Shown here: positions 1 to 8,195 of the stretch, one piece after another
How the letters are laid out: each line of letters begins with the position of its first letter
Position numbering within the stretch: position 1 is the stretch's first letter
Origin: an uncultured Rhodospirillaceae bacterium
GTDB taxonomy: Bacteria > Pseudomonadota > Alphaproteobacteria > Azospirillales > Azospirillaceae
Length of the DNA: 64,000 nucleotides
Assembly: GCA_937927415.1 (NCBI GenBank)
Contig: CALBDS010000042.1
Location: 62,001 to 126,000, forward strand
Reading direction: 5' to 3'
Notes under the pieces: generated by a model
The model's input: the letters and a program-made list of their open reading frames with translations, nothing else
Database searches by the model: none
Told to the model about the DNA's origin: nothing
Program-made: the position numbers and the translations under genes

Positions 1-1
1 C

Positions 2-256
2 GATCCCCGCTACATCGTTTACGTGCTGGTGGACGAACCGCAGGCGACGGCCAAGACCTACGGCTACGCCACCGGTGGCTGGGTCGCCGCCCCGGCGGTG
101 GGGCGCATCGTCAAACAGATCGGGCCGCTGCTGAACGTCCCCCCGGTGGACGAGAACGCGCCGGAAATCCTGAACGCGGTCTACATGAACCTCAACGGCA
201 CCTTGCAACGGGGTAACGCCATTGCTGCTGTCCCGACTCCTGCGCCCAAACGCTGA
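2..256 (+). CDS. ftsI: Peptidoglycan D,D-transpeptidase FtsI (PBP3), C-terminal end only
   Basis: Only about the last 84 codons are in the window; the gene begins upstream. The visible part contains a stretch typical of the end of class B penicillin-binding proteins (YVLVDEPQATAKTYGYATGG, then VAAPAVGRIV), where the transpeptidase domain closes after its KTG motif. FtsI crosslinks septal peptidoglycan in the periplasm. Its position directly in front of murE, with a 35-bp overlap, is the classic division and cell-wall order and supports the call. The catalytic Ser and the N-terminal membrane anchor lie outside the window. Confidence 0.85.
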   Translation, partial: DPRYIVYVLVDEPQATAKTYGYATGGWVAAPAVGRIVKQIGPLLNVPPVDENAPEILNAVYMNLNGTLQRGNAIAAVPTPAPKR

Positions 257-1691
257 CGCCCCCCCACCCGCCCCGGCGCGGGATGTGGAGGTCACGGGCC
301 TGACCGCGGATTCCCGCAAGGTTGGCCCCGGCAGCCTGTTCGCCGCCCTGCCGGGCGCGAAGCTGGACGGGCGCGCCTTCATCGCCCAAGCCGTCTCGGC
401 GGGTGCCGTTGCCGTGCTGGCCCCGGCGGGCACCACCCTGCCCGCGGGCTGCACGGAGGCGGTGCTGCTGACCGATCCCGAACCGCGGCTGGCCTTCGCC
501 CGCATGGCCGCGGCCTTTCATGATTTCCGCCAGCCGGCGGTGGCGGTGGCGGTCACCGGCACCAACGGCAAGACCTCCACCGCCCAGTTCGCCCGCCAGA
601 TGTGGGCAGCACTGGGGCACAAAGCGGCGGCGGTGGGCACGCTGGGGGTGACGGCGCCGGGGATCGACCATTACGGCGCCATGACCACGCCCGACCCGGT
701 GGCGCTGCACGGTATTCTGGCCGATCTGGAGAAGGCCGGCATCACCCACATGGCGATGGAAGCGTCCAGCCACGGGCTGGACCAGTACCGGCTGGACGGG
801 GTGCGGCTGGCGGCGGCGGGCTTCACCAACCTGACCCGCGACCATCTGGATTACCACGGCACGCTGGAAGCCTATTTCGCCGCCAAGGCCAAGCTGTTCG
901 AACGGGTCCTGCCCGAAGGCGGGACCGCGGTCCTGAACGCCGACGTGCCGGAATTCACCCCCCTGGCCGAAATCGCGACGGAAAAGAACCGCCGGGTGTT
1001 CAGCTATGGCGCTGCCGGGCGCGACCTGCGGGTGCTGGCGGTGCATCCCCTGGCCCACGGCCAGCGGCTCGACCTTTTGGTGGAGGATCGGGCGCACAGC
1101 ATCGACCTGCCGCTGGCGGGCCGGTTCCAGGCGTGGAACGCCCTGTGCGCGCTGGGGATGGTGATCGGCGCCGGCACCGATGCCGAAGCGGCCCTGCCCA
1201 CCCTGGCCGGGCTGGCCGGGGTTCCGGGACGGCTCCAGCATGTGGCGACCCACCCCAACGGCGCCCCGGTCTTCGTGGATTTCGCCCACACCCCCGACGC
1301 GCTGGAAACCGTGCTGCGGGCGCTGCGCACCCACACCGAAAAGCGGCTGGTGGTGGTGTTCGGCTGCGGCGGCGACCGCGACCGCGGCAAGCGCCCGATC
1401 ATGGGCCGTCTGGCCGCGGAACTGGCCGACCGGGTGATCGTCACCGACGACAATCCCCGCACCGAGGATCCCGCCTTCGTCCGCGGCGAGGTGATGGCCG
1501 GTTGCCCGGACGCCGAAGAGATCGGCGACCGGCACGAGGCCATCCGCACCGCGGTGCGTGGTCTGGCGCCCGGCGACGTTCTGGTGCTGGCCGGCAAGGG
1601 CCACGAGCACGGCCAGATCGTCGGCACCGAGGTCCGCCCGTTCGACGACGCCGACGAAGCCCGCAAGGCGGTTCAGGAGATCGGCGGATGA
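222..1691 (+). CDS. murE: UDP-MurNAc-L-Ala-D-Glu:meso-diaminopimelate ligase MurE
   Basis: Cytoplasmic ATP-dependent ligase that adds meso-diaminopimelate to UDP-MurNAc-dipeptide. The Mur-ligase P-loop GTNGKT is at residues 113-118, and the DNPR motif that reads meso-DAP rather than lysine is at 410-413. At 489 aa it has the usual family length. The only good start at the expected N-terminus is TTG at 222, inside the last 35 bases of ftsI in another frame, so translation is probably coupled to ftsI. The stop overlaps the murF start by 4 bases (ATGA). Assignment is firm; the exact start codon is less certain. Confidence 0.96.
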   Translation: MLLSRLLRPNADAPPPAPARDVEVTGLTADSRKVGPGSLFAALPGAKLDGRAFIAQAVSAGAVAVLAPAGTTLPAGCTEAVLLTDPEPRLAFARMAAAFHDFRQPAVAVAVTGTNGKTSTAQFARQMWAALGHKAAAVGTLGVTAPGIDHYGAMTTPDPVALHGILADLEKAGITHMAMEASSHGLDQYRLDGVRLAAAGFTNLTRDHLDYHGTLEAYFAAKAKLFERVLPEGGTAVLNADVPEFTPLAEIATEKNRRVFSYGAAGRDLRVLAVHPLAHGQRLDLLVEDRAHSIDLPLAGRFQAWNALCALGMVIGAGTDAEAALPTLAGLAGVPGRLQHVATHPNGAPVFVDFAHTPDALETVLRALRTHTEKRLVVVFGCGGDRDRGKRPIMGRLAAELADRVIVTDDNPRTEDPAFVRGEVMAGCPDAEEIGDRHEAIRTAVRGLAPGDVLVLAGKGHEHGQIVGTEVRPFDDADEARKAVQEIGG

Positions 1692-3154
1692 CCGGCACCC
1701 CCACCCTCCCCATCCTGTGGACCGCCGAGGATGCCGCCGCCGCCACCGGCGGGCAGGCGACGGGCACCCCGTGGCAGGCGACCGGCGTGTCCATCGACAG
1801 CCGCACGGTCAAGCCCGGCGACCTGTTCATCGCCATCAAGGGGCCGACCTTCGACGGCCACGCCTTCGCCGCCCAGGCCCTGGACCAGGGGGCCGCCGCG
1901 GCGATGGTCAGCGACGTGCCCCCCGGTGTGGCCGGCGACGCCCCGCTGCTGGCGGTGGACGACACCATGGCGGCGATGACCGATCTGGGCCGGATGTCGC
2001 GGATGCGCACCCGCGCGCGGGTCATCGGCGTCACCGGATCGGTGGGCAAGACCGGCACCAAGGAGGCTCTGCGGCATGTGCTGTCGGCGCAGGCCCCCAC
2101 CTTCGCCACCGAAGGATCGCTGAACAACCACTGGGGCGTGCCGCTGTCGCTGGCGCGGATGCCGCCGGACAGCGCCTATGCCGTCTTTGAGATGGGCATG
2201 AATCACGCGGGCGAACTGGGGCCGCTGTCGCGGCTGGTTCACCCGCAGGTCGCCATCATCACCACCGTCGAACCGGCCCATATGGAGTTCTTCGCCTCGG
2301 TGGAGGCCATCGCCGACGCCAAGGCGGAAATCTTCGAGGGCATGGAGCCGGGCGGCGTGGCGGTGCTGAACCGCGACAATCCCCATTACGCCCGCCTGCT
2401 GGCCGCCGCCCGCACCCAGGGCCTGAAGGTCCGGAGCTTTGGCACCCATGGGGAGGCCGACGCCCGTCTGCTCTCCGCCGATCTCGGCCCCGACGACAGC
2501 CGGGTGTCGGCCCGCATCGGCGATGAGGCGGTCGATTACACCATCGCCCTGCCCGGCCGCCATTGGGTGATGAACAGCCTGGCCGTGCTGCTGGCCGTGA
2601 GTGCCGCCGGGGGCGACGTGGCCGCGGCGGCGCGGGCCTTCGCCACCCTGCCGGCGGTCAAGGGCCGCGGCGTGCGCAAGCGGATCGACACGCCGTCGGG
2701 CGCCTTCACCCTGATCGATGAAAGCTACAACGCCAGCCCGGCGGCGATGGAAGCCGCCTTCGCCGTGCTCGGCCGTCTGGTGCCTGCGGGGACCGGACGG
2801 CGGGTGGCGGTGCTGGGCGACATGCGCGAAATGGGGAGCAAGGCCGATTCTTTGCACATCGGCCTTGCCCCCGCGTTGCTTGCCGCCGGTGTCGGCACCG
2901 TTTACTGCTGCGGCCCCCACATGCGCGCCCTGTTCGACACCCTGCCCGCCGCCGTCCGCGGCGGGTGGACGGAGGACAGTGCCGCCCTGGCCCCCCTGGT
3001 TGCCGGTCGGATCACCGCCGGCGACGTGGTGCTGGTCAAGGGATCGGCGGGCAGCCGCATGGGGCGGGTGGTGGAGGCGCTGGGCGCCCTGTCCATCCCG
3101 ACCGACGACAACCCCTCCCCGCCGCCTGCCGCGGCGTCCGGACAGCGAGGCTGA
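1688..3154 (+). CDS. murF: UDP-MurNAc-tripeptide:D-alanyl-D-alanine ligase MurF
   Basis: Adds D-Ala-D-Ala to UDP-MurNAc-tripeptide, the last cytoplasmic step before the lipid carrier. The P-loop reads GSVGKT at residues 117-122, the usual MurF form, and is followed by the conserved NNHWGVPLSLA and FEMGMNHAGE segments; the C-terminal domain carries the DESYNASP motif. The frame stays open far upstream inside murE, but homology begins at ATG 1688, which overlaps the murE stop by 4 bases. Length is 488 aa, slightly longer than the E. coli enzyme. mraY follows after 9 bases. Confidence 0.96.
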   Translation: MTGTPTLPILWTAEDAAAATGGQATGTPWQATGVSIDSRTVKPGDLFIAIKGPTFDGHAFAAQALDQGAAAAMVSDVPPGVAGDAPLLAVDDTMAAMTDLGRMSRMRTRARVIGVTGSVGKTGTKEALRHVLSAQAPTFATEGSLNNHWGVPLSLARMPPDSAYAVFEMGMNHAGELGPLSRLVHPQVAIITTVEPAHMEFFASVEAIADAKAEIFEGMEPGGVAVLNRDNPHYARLLAAARTQGLKVRSFGTHGEADARLLSADLGPDDSRVSARIGDEAVDYTIALPGRHWVMNSLAVLLAVSAAGGDVAAAARAFATLPAVKGRGVRKRIDTPSGAFTLIDESYNASPAAMEAAFAVLGRLVPAGTGRRVAVLGDMREMGSKADSLHIGLAPALLAAGVGTVYCCGPHMRALFDTLPAAVRGGWTEDSAALAPLVAGRITAGDVVLVKGSAGSRMGRVVEALGALSIPTDDNPSPPPAAASGQRG

Positions 3155-3163
3155 GGCCCTCCG

Positions 3164-4249
3164 ATGCTTTACAATCTTCTGGCCCCCCTGGCCGACGTCT
3201 TCAGCCCGCTGAACCTGTTCCGTTACCTGACCTTCCGTACGGGCGGGGCGGTGCTGACGGCGCTCGTCATCAGCTTCGTGTTCTTCCCCCGGATGATCGA
3301 GTGGCTGAAAAGCAAGCAGGGTGAAGGCCAGCCCATCCGCACCGACGGGCCGGAAACCCATCTGAAGAAGAAGGGCACGCCCACCATGGGCGGGCTGATG
3401 ATCCTGGTCACCATGTCGCTGTCCACCATCCTGTGGAGTGACATCACCGACCCCTATGTCTGGGTGGTGCTGTTCGTGACCGTGGGCTACGGCCTGATCG
3501 GCTTCGGCGACGATTACCTGAAGCTGACCAAGCGCAACACCAAGGGTCTGCCGGGCAAGGCCAAGCTGGTGGGACAGGTCGCCATCGGCGCCGTCGCCGC
3601 CTATGCCGTCACCGTCATCGCCCAGGCGCCGATGGCGACCGGGCTGGCCGTGCCCTTCGTCAAGGATTTCGTCATTCAGTTGGGCTGGTTCTTCGTGCCG
3701 GTGGCGGTGTTCGTCATCGTCGGGGCGTCGAACGCCGTCAACCTGACCGACGGGCTGGACGGGCTGGCCATCGTGCCGGCGATGATCGCCGCCGGGTGCT
3801 TCGGCCTGATCTCCTACCTGTCGGGCAACGCCATCTTCGCCAATTACCTCCAGATCCACCATGTTCCGGGGGCGGGCGAACTGACGGTGTTCTGCGGTGC
3901 CCTGATCGGCGCCGGGCTGGGGTTCCTGTGGTTCAACGCCCCGCCGGCCATGGTGTTCATGGGCGATACCGGGTCGCTGTCGCTGGGCGGTGCCCTGGGC
4001 GCCATCTCGGTGGTGACGAAGCATGAAATCGTGCTGGCGATCATCGGCGGGCTGTTCGTTCTGGAAACCGTGTCGGTGATCGTTCAGGTCGCCTCGTTCA
4101 AGCTGACCGGCAAGCGGGTGTTCCGTATGGCCCCGCTGCACCACCACTTCGAAAAGAAGGGCTGGGCCGAACCCACCGTGGTCATCCGCTTCTGGATCAT
4201 CGCCACCATCCTGGCCCTGATCGGGCTGTCCACCTTGAAGCTGCGGTGA
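3164..4249 (+). CDS. mraY: Phospho-MurNAc-pentapeptide translocase MraY
   Basis: Integral membrane transferase that moves phospho-MurNAc-pentapeptide onto undecaprenyl phosphate to give lipid I. The 361-aa sequence has about ten hydrophobic segments and the diagnostic motifs: KKGTPTMGG near the N-terminus, GFGDDYLK with the catalytic aspartates, NLTDGLDGLA, FMGDTGSLSLGG and the cytoplasmic histidine loop PLHHHFEKKGW. Length equals that of the E. coli protein. It sits between murF and murD with 9- and 7-base gaps, so it is clearly in the same transcript. Confidence 0.97.
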   Translation: MLYNLLAPLADVFSPLNLFRYLTFRTGGAVLTALVISFVFFPRMIEWLKSKQGEGQPIRTDGPETHLKKKGTPTMGGLMILVTMSLSTILWSDITDPYVWVVLFVTVGYGLIGFGDDYLKLTKRNTKGLPGKAKLVGQVAIGAVAAYAVTVIAQAPMATGLAVPFVKDFVIQLGWFFVPVAVFVIVGASNAVNLTDGLDGLAIVPAMIAAGCFGLISYLSGNAIFANYLQIHHVPGAGELTVFCGALIGAGLGFLWFNAPPAMVFMGDTGSLSLGGALGAISVVTKHEIVLAIIGGLFVLETVSVIVQVASFKLTGKRVFRMAPLHHHFEKKGWAEPTVVIRFWIIATILALIGLSTLKLR

Positions 4250-4256
4250 GGGGCGG

Positions 4257-5642
4257 ATGATCGATCTCGACCATATGAATGGGCGGCCGGTGGCGGTGAT
4301 GGGGCTGGGGAAGACCGGCCTTGCCACCGCGGCGGCTCTGCGGCGCAGCGGGGCAACCGCCCTGGTCTGGGACGACAACCCCGCCAAGCGCGACGAGGCG
4401 CTTGCCGCGGGGTTCACCCTTTTCGACCCGTCCACCGCCGACCTGTCGGGGCTGACCACCATCGTCTGGTCGCCCGGCATCCCCCACACCTTCCCCAAGC
4501 CGCACCCGGCGGCGGTCCGCGCCCGCGATGCCGGGATCGCGGTGGTGTGCGACATCGATCTCTTGGGCCGGTCGCAACAGGATGCCACCTACATCGGCAT
4601 CACCGGCACCAACGGCAAATCCACCACCACCTCCCTCATCGGCCACATCATGGATGCGGTGGGACGGCGGACGGCGGTTGGCGGCAACCTGGGCACGCCG
4701 GTGCTGACCCTGCCGCCCATGGGGGCGGGCGGCACCTATGTGCTGGAAATGTCGTCGTACCAGTTGGAACTGACGCACTCCATCACCTTCGACGTTGCCA
4801 TTCTGCTGAACATCACCCCGGACCATCTGGACCGGCACGGCGGCATGGACGGCTACATCGCCGCCAAGAAACGCATCTTCCACGGCCAGACCCGCCCGTG
4901 CACGGCGGTCATCGGCGTGGATGACGACCATTGCCGCGCCATCCATGACGCTCTGAAGGCCGCGGGCGAACCGACCGTCTGCCCGATTTCCGGCGCCGGT
5001 CCAGTGGCGGGGGGTGTCTACGCCGCCGGCGGCTGGCTGGTGGACGACCGCAACGGCGACGCCCAGCGGGTGGTGGCGCTGGCCGATCTGCCCACCCTGC
5101 TGGGCACCCACAATGCCCAGAACGCCGCCGCGGCCTATGCCGCCGTGACGGCGGCGGGCGTGTCCGGTCCGACGGCGGCCGCGGCCATGAAGACCTTCCC
5201 CGGTCTGGCCCATCGGCAGCAACTGATCCGCAGCATCGGCCCGGTGCGCTTCGTCAACGACAGCAAGGCCACCAACGCCGACGCCACGGAAAAGGCGCTG
5301 GCGACCTTCGATCCGATCTATTGGATCCTGGGCGGTCAGGCCAAGACCACCGGGCTGGACGGGCTGGACGGATACATGGGCCGCGTGCGCCACGCCTTCC
5401 TGATCGGGGAGGCGCAGGAACGCTTCGCCGAATGGCTGGCGGCGCGCGGCGTGCCTTTCACCCGCTGCGGCACCCTGAATGTGGCTGTGGAAAAGGCCGC
5501 TCGCCTGGCGGGGGCGGAGGCGCTGCCCGGTGCCTGCGTGCTGCTGTCCCCGGCCTGCGCCTCGTGGGACCAGTTCACCAGTTTCGAGGCCCGCGGGGAT
5601 GCCTTTGCCCGCTTCGTCAACGCGCTGCCGGGGGAGGGCTGA
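4257..5642 (+). CDS. murD: UDP-MurNAc-L-alanine:D-glutamate ligase MurD
   Basis: Adds D-glutamate to UDP-MurNAc-L-Ala in the cytoplasm. The N-terminal Rossmann-like segment VAVMGLGKTGLATA is followed by the Mur P-loop GTNGKS at residues 117-122, the central ligase domain with the LNITPDHLDRHG motif, and the C-terminal domain starting near GLAHRQQ with FVNDSKATN. At 461 aa it is slightly longer than the E. coli enzyme. The start ATG lies 7 bases after mraY. No oddities seen. Confidence 0.96.
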   Translation: MIDLDHMNGRPVAVMGLGKTGLATAAALRRSGATALVWDDNPAKRDEALAAGFTLFDPSTADLSGLTTIVWSPGIPHTFPKPHPAAVRARDAGIAVVCDIDLLGRSQQDATYIGITGTNGKSTTTSLIGHIMDAVGRRTAVGGNLGTPVLTLPPMGAGGTYVLEMSSYQLELTHSITFDVAILLNITPDHLDRHGGMDGYIAAKKRIFHGQTRPCTAVIGVDDDHCRAIHDALKAAGEPTVCPISGAGPVAGGVYAAGGWLVDDRNGDAQRVVALADLPTLLGTHNAQNAAAAYAAVTAAGVSGPTAAAAMKTFPGLAHRQQLIRSIGPVRFVNDSKATNADATEKALATFDPIYWILGGQAKTTGLDGLDGYMGRVRHAFLIGEAQERFAEWLAARGVPFTRCGTLNVAVEKAARLAGAEALPGACVLLSPACASWDQFTSFEARGDAFARFVNALPGEG

Positions 5643-5646
5643 AGCC

Positions 5647-6768
5647 ATGGTGACGTTCGACCGTACCGACCAATCCGTCTTTGGCCGCTGGTGGTGGACG
5701 GTGGACCGCTGGCAGATGCTGGCGCTGGCCATCCTGATGGGGGTGGGCACGGTGCTCATCACCGCCGCCAGCCCGCCGGTGGCCGAACGCATCGGCATCA
5801 ACGACACCTTCTATTTCGTCGAGCGACACCTGATGATGCTGGTGCCGTCGGTGCTCATCATGCTGGCGGTGTCGATGCTCCAGCCGCGCAAGGTGGTGCG
5901 GCTGGCGCTGGCGGTCTATGCCGTCTCGCTGCTGCTGGTGTTCGCCACCCTGTTCGTCGGCGTGGAGATCAAGGGCGCCCGGCGCTGGATCCACGTGCCC
6001 GGCATGTCCATTCAGCCGTCGGAATTCGTGAAGCCCGCCTTTGCCGTGGTGGCGGGCTGGCTGTTCTCGCTCACCCGCACCTCCCCCGGTTTTCCCGGCT
6101 GGCTGGTGGCGCTGGTGCTGTATGGGGTGACGGTGGCGCTGCTGATGTCCCAGCCCGATCTGGGCATGACCTTCGTCATCAGCGCGGTGTGGTTCACGCA
6201 ATTCTTCCTGGCGGGGCTTAACCTGCTGCTGGTCGCGGGTCTGGCCGGGCTGGGTGTGGCCGGGCTGGTGGGCGCCTACTTCACCTTCCCCCACGTCACC
6301 AGCCGCATCGACCGCTTCCTCAACCCCGCCTCGGGCGATACCTATCAGGTCAGCCGGTCGCTGGAAGCGTTCGCCAACGGCGGGCTTCTGGGAACCGGGC
6401 CGGGTCAGGGCACGGTCAAGTTCTCGCTTCCCGACGCGCACGCCGACTTCATCTTCGCGGTGGCCGGCGAAGAAATGGGGCTTGTCTTTTGCCTCGGGAT
6501 TGTCGTTCTCTTCGGCTTCATCGTGCTGCGCGGTTTTGCGCGCGTCTTCAACGACAACAACTATTTCGTGCTGCTGGCAACCGCGGGTCTGCTGGTGCAG
6601 TTCGGTTTGCAAGCGGTCATCAACATGGGTTCCTCTCTCCATCTTCTTCCGACCAAGGGCATGACGCTGCCCTTCATCAGCTATGGCGGCTCCTCGCTGA
6701 TCGCACTGGGGTTCGGCATGGGCATGGTGCTGGCCTTCACCCGCAAGCGTTTCGGCGCGGACAACTGA
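5647..6768 (+). CDS. ftsW: Septal peptidoglycan polymerase FtsW (SEDS family)
   Basis: Polytopic inner-membrane glycosyltransferase that polymerises lipid II at the septum with FtsI. The 373-aa protein has about ten membrane segments and the SEDS signatures GARRWIHVPG, QPSEFVKPA, SQPDLGM and near the end LPFISYGGSSLIA. The frame is open further upstream inside murD, but the family N-terminus begins at ATG 5647, 4 bases after the murD stop. It lies in the standard order between murD and murG. Confidence 0.96.
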   Translation: MVTFDRTDQSVFGRWWWTVDRWQMLALAILMGVGTVLITAASPPVAERIGINDTFYFVERHLMMLVPSVLIMLAVSMLQPRKVVRLALAVYAVSLLLVFATLFVGVEIKGARRWIHVPGMSIQPSEFVKPAFAVVAGWLFSLTRTSPGFPGWLVALVLYGVTVALLMSQPDLGMTFVISAVWFTQFFLAGLNLLLVAGLAGLGVAGLVGAYFTFPHVTSRIDRFLNPASGDTYQVSRSLEAFANGGLLGTGPGQGTVKFSLPDAHADFIFAVAGEEMGLVFCLGIVVLFGFIVLRGFARVFNDNNYFVLLATAGLLVQFGLQAVINMGSSLHLLPTKGMTLPFISYGGSSLIALGFGMGMVLAFTRKRFGADN

Positions 6769-6779
6769 GGGGGGCTGCC

Positions 6780-7949
6780 ATGGGCTTTCTGTCGGAAAAA
6801 CCGATCATGCTGGCCGCCGGGGGCACCGGCGGACACTTCTTCCCCGCCGAGGCGCTGGCCCGCGAACTGCTGGACCGCGGCCATGCGGTGACCCTGGTCA
6901 CCGACCGCCGGGGACAGGCGTTCGGCGGTGCTCTGGAACAGATCCCCGTCCACCGCATCCGCTCCGCCCCGCCCGGCGCCGGGTTCATCAGCAAGGCCAA
7001 GGCCGCGGTGACCATGGGCATCGGTCTGCTGCAGGCCCGCGCCCTGATGCGTCACCTGACCCCGGCGGCGGTGGTGGGCTTTGGCGGCTATCCTTCGGTG
7101 CCGACGGTGTTCGCCGCCGTGCATTCCAACGTGCCGACGCTGATCCACGAACAGAACGCGGTGCTGGGCCGGGCCAACCGGATGCTGGTGCCCGGCGTGC
7201 GCCGTCTGGCCGTCGCCTTCCCCGAGGTGTCGGGGCTGCGCGATGCCGACCGGGCCAAGCTGGTGCGCACCGGCAACCCCGTGCGCCCCGCCGTCGCCGC
7301 CCTGCGCGATGCCGGCTATCAGCCGCCCGGCGCCGATGCCGGCGCCGACGGTCCCATCCGCCTGTTCGTCATGGGCGGCAGCCAGGGCGCGCGGGTGCTG
7401 AGCGAGGTGCTGCCCGACGCCATCACCCGCCTGCCCGCGGCTTTGCGCGCCCGCCTGCACCTGTCGCAGCAGTGCCGGCCCGAGGATCTGGACGGCGTGC
7501 GCGCCGCCTATGCCGGGGCGGGGCTGGGTGGGCTGGACCTGGAAAGCTTCTTCCACGACGTGCCGCAGCGGCTGGCCGCCTGCCATCTGGCGGTGACGCG
7601 GGCCGGTGCCTCCACAGTGGCGGAATTGACCTGCATCGGCCGCCCGGCGCTGCTGGTGCCCTACCCCCACGCCATGGACGACCACCAGACCGCCAACGCC
7701 CGTCAGCTTGACGCCGCCGGGGCCGCCTGGATGGTGCCGCAACCCGACTTCACCGCCGGGGCGGTGGCCGAGCGGCTGGCCGCTCTGCTCGCCGCCCCCG
7801 ATACCCTGGCCGCCGCGGCAGCCGCCGCCCACGCCTGGGGTGCTGCCGACGCGGCGTCCCGGCTGGCCGACGCCGTGATCGGCTTGGCCGAGGCGGCAGC
7901 CGCCGGCCCGAACCCCTCCCCTTCCACTCAGACCAAGGCCGCGGAATGA
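6780..7949 (+). CDS. murG: Lipid II synthase MurG (UDP-GlcNAc transferase)
   Basis: Membrane-associated GT28 glycosyltransferase that adds GlcNAc to lipid I. Visible motifs are the N-terminal Gly-rich loop AAGGTGGHFFPAEALA, VVGFGGYPSVP, HEQNAVLGRANR, the donor-site loop MGGSQGARVLS, and RAGASTVAEL in the C-terminal domain. The true start is ATG 6780 with GAGGGGG just upstream; homology does not extend into ftsW. Length 389 aa is normal apart from an Ala/Pro-rich tail. Its stop overlaps the next small gene by 4 bases. Confidence 0.96.
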   Translation: MGFLSEKPIMLAAGGTGGHFFPAEALARELLDRGHAVTLVTDRRGQAFGGALEQIPVHRIRSAPPGAGFISKAKAAVTMGIGLLQARALMRHLTPAAVVGFGGYPSVPTVFAAVHSNVPTLIHEQNAVLGRANRMLVPGVRRLAVAFPEVSGLRDADRAKLVRTGNPVRPAVAALRDAGYQPPGADAGADGPIRLFVMGGSQGARVLSEVLPDAITRLPAALRARLHLSQQCRPEDLDGVRAAYAGAGLGGLDLESFFHDVPQRLAACHLAVTRAGASTVAELTCIGRPALLVPYPHAMDDHQTANARQLDAAGAAWMVPQPDFTAGAVAERLAALLAAPDTLAAAAAAAHAWGAADAASRLADAVIGLAEAAAAGPNPSPSTQTKAAE

Positions 7950-8194
7950 AACAGCTTCAGCGCCGCCCCCGCATCGACCGCTCCCTGCGCGACTGGGCGC
8001 CGGAAACCACCCGTGACGAGCTGCGGTGGATCCGCCGGCCCTGTTGCCCGCTGATCCCGCGCTGCGTGGCGGAACGCGGGTTCCTGCGCGACCGGCTGCA
8101 CATGGTCACCGGGGCCGAGGCGCTGCCGCCCGGCCTGACCGACAACGCGGTCGATGCGACCCTTCGCCTGATGCTGCGCCGGGGGCGGTGCTGA
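7946..8194 (+). CDS. Uncharacterised 82-aa protein between murG and murC
   Basis: I do not recognise this protein. It starts with ATGA overlapping the murG stop and ends 1 base before the murC start, so it sits in a fully coupled operon. That tight fit, together with codon use rich in third-position G/C like its neighbours, argues for a real gene. The sequence is basic, soluble-looking, with a Cys-containing segment RRPCCPLIPRC near residues 30-40 and no signal peptide or membrane helix. The usual cluster order has murC directly after murG. A role in cell-wall synthesis is inference from position only. Confidence 0.6.
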   Translation: MKQLQRRPRIDRSLRDWAPETTRDELRWIRRPCCPLIPRCVAERGFLRDRLHMVTGAEALPPGLTDNAVDATLRLMLRRGRC

Positions 8195-8195
8195 C

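Noticed and set aside
602..1687. Upstream extension of the murF frame inside murE
   Set aside because: The extra 362 codons are out-of-frame murE with low-complexity Gly/Arg sequence; MurF homology starts at ATG 1688.
1673..4588. Very long open frame (971 codons) on the minus strand opposite murF-mraY
   Set aside because: High-GC coding DNA often gives long antisense open frames. The translation is rich in His, Gln, Gly and Arg, has no domain, and lies opposite well-identified genes. The same holds for other long antisense frames, such as those opposite murC, ftsZ, hybC and the NIT chemoreceptor.
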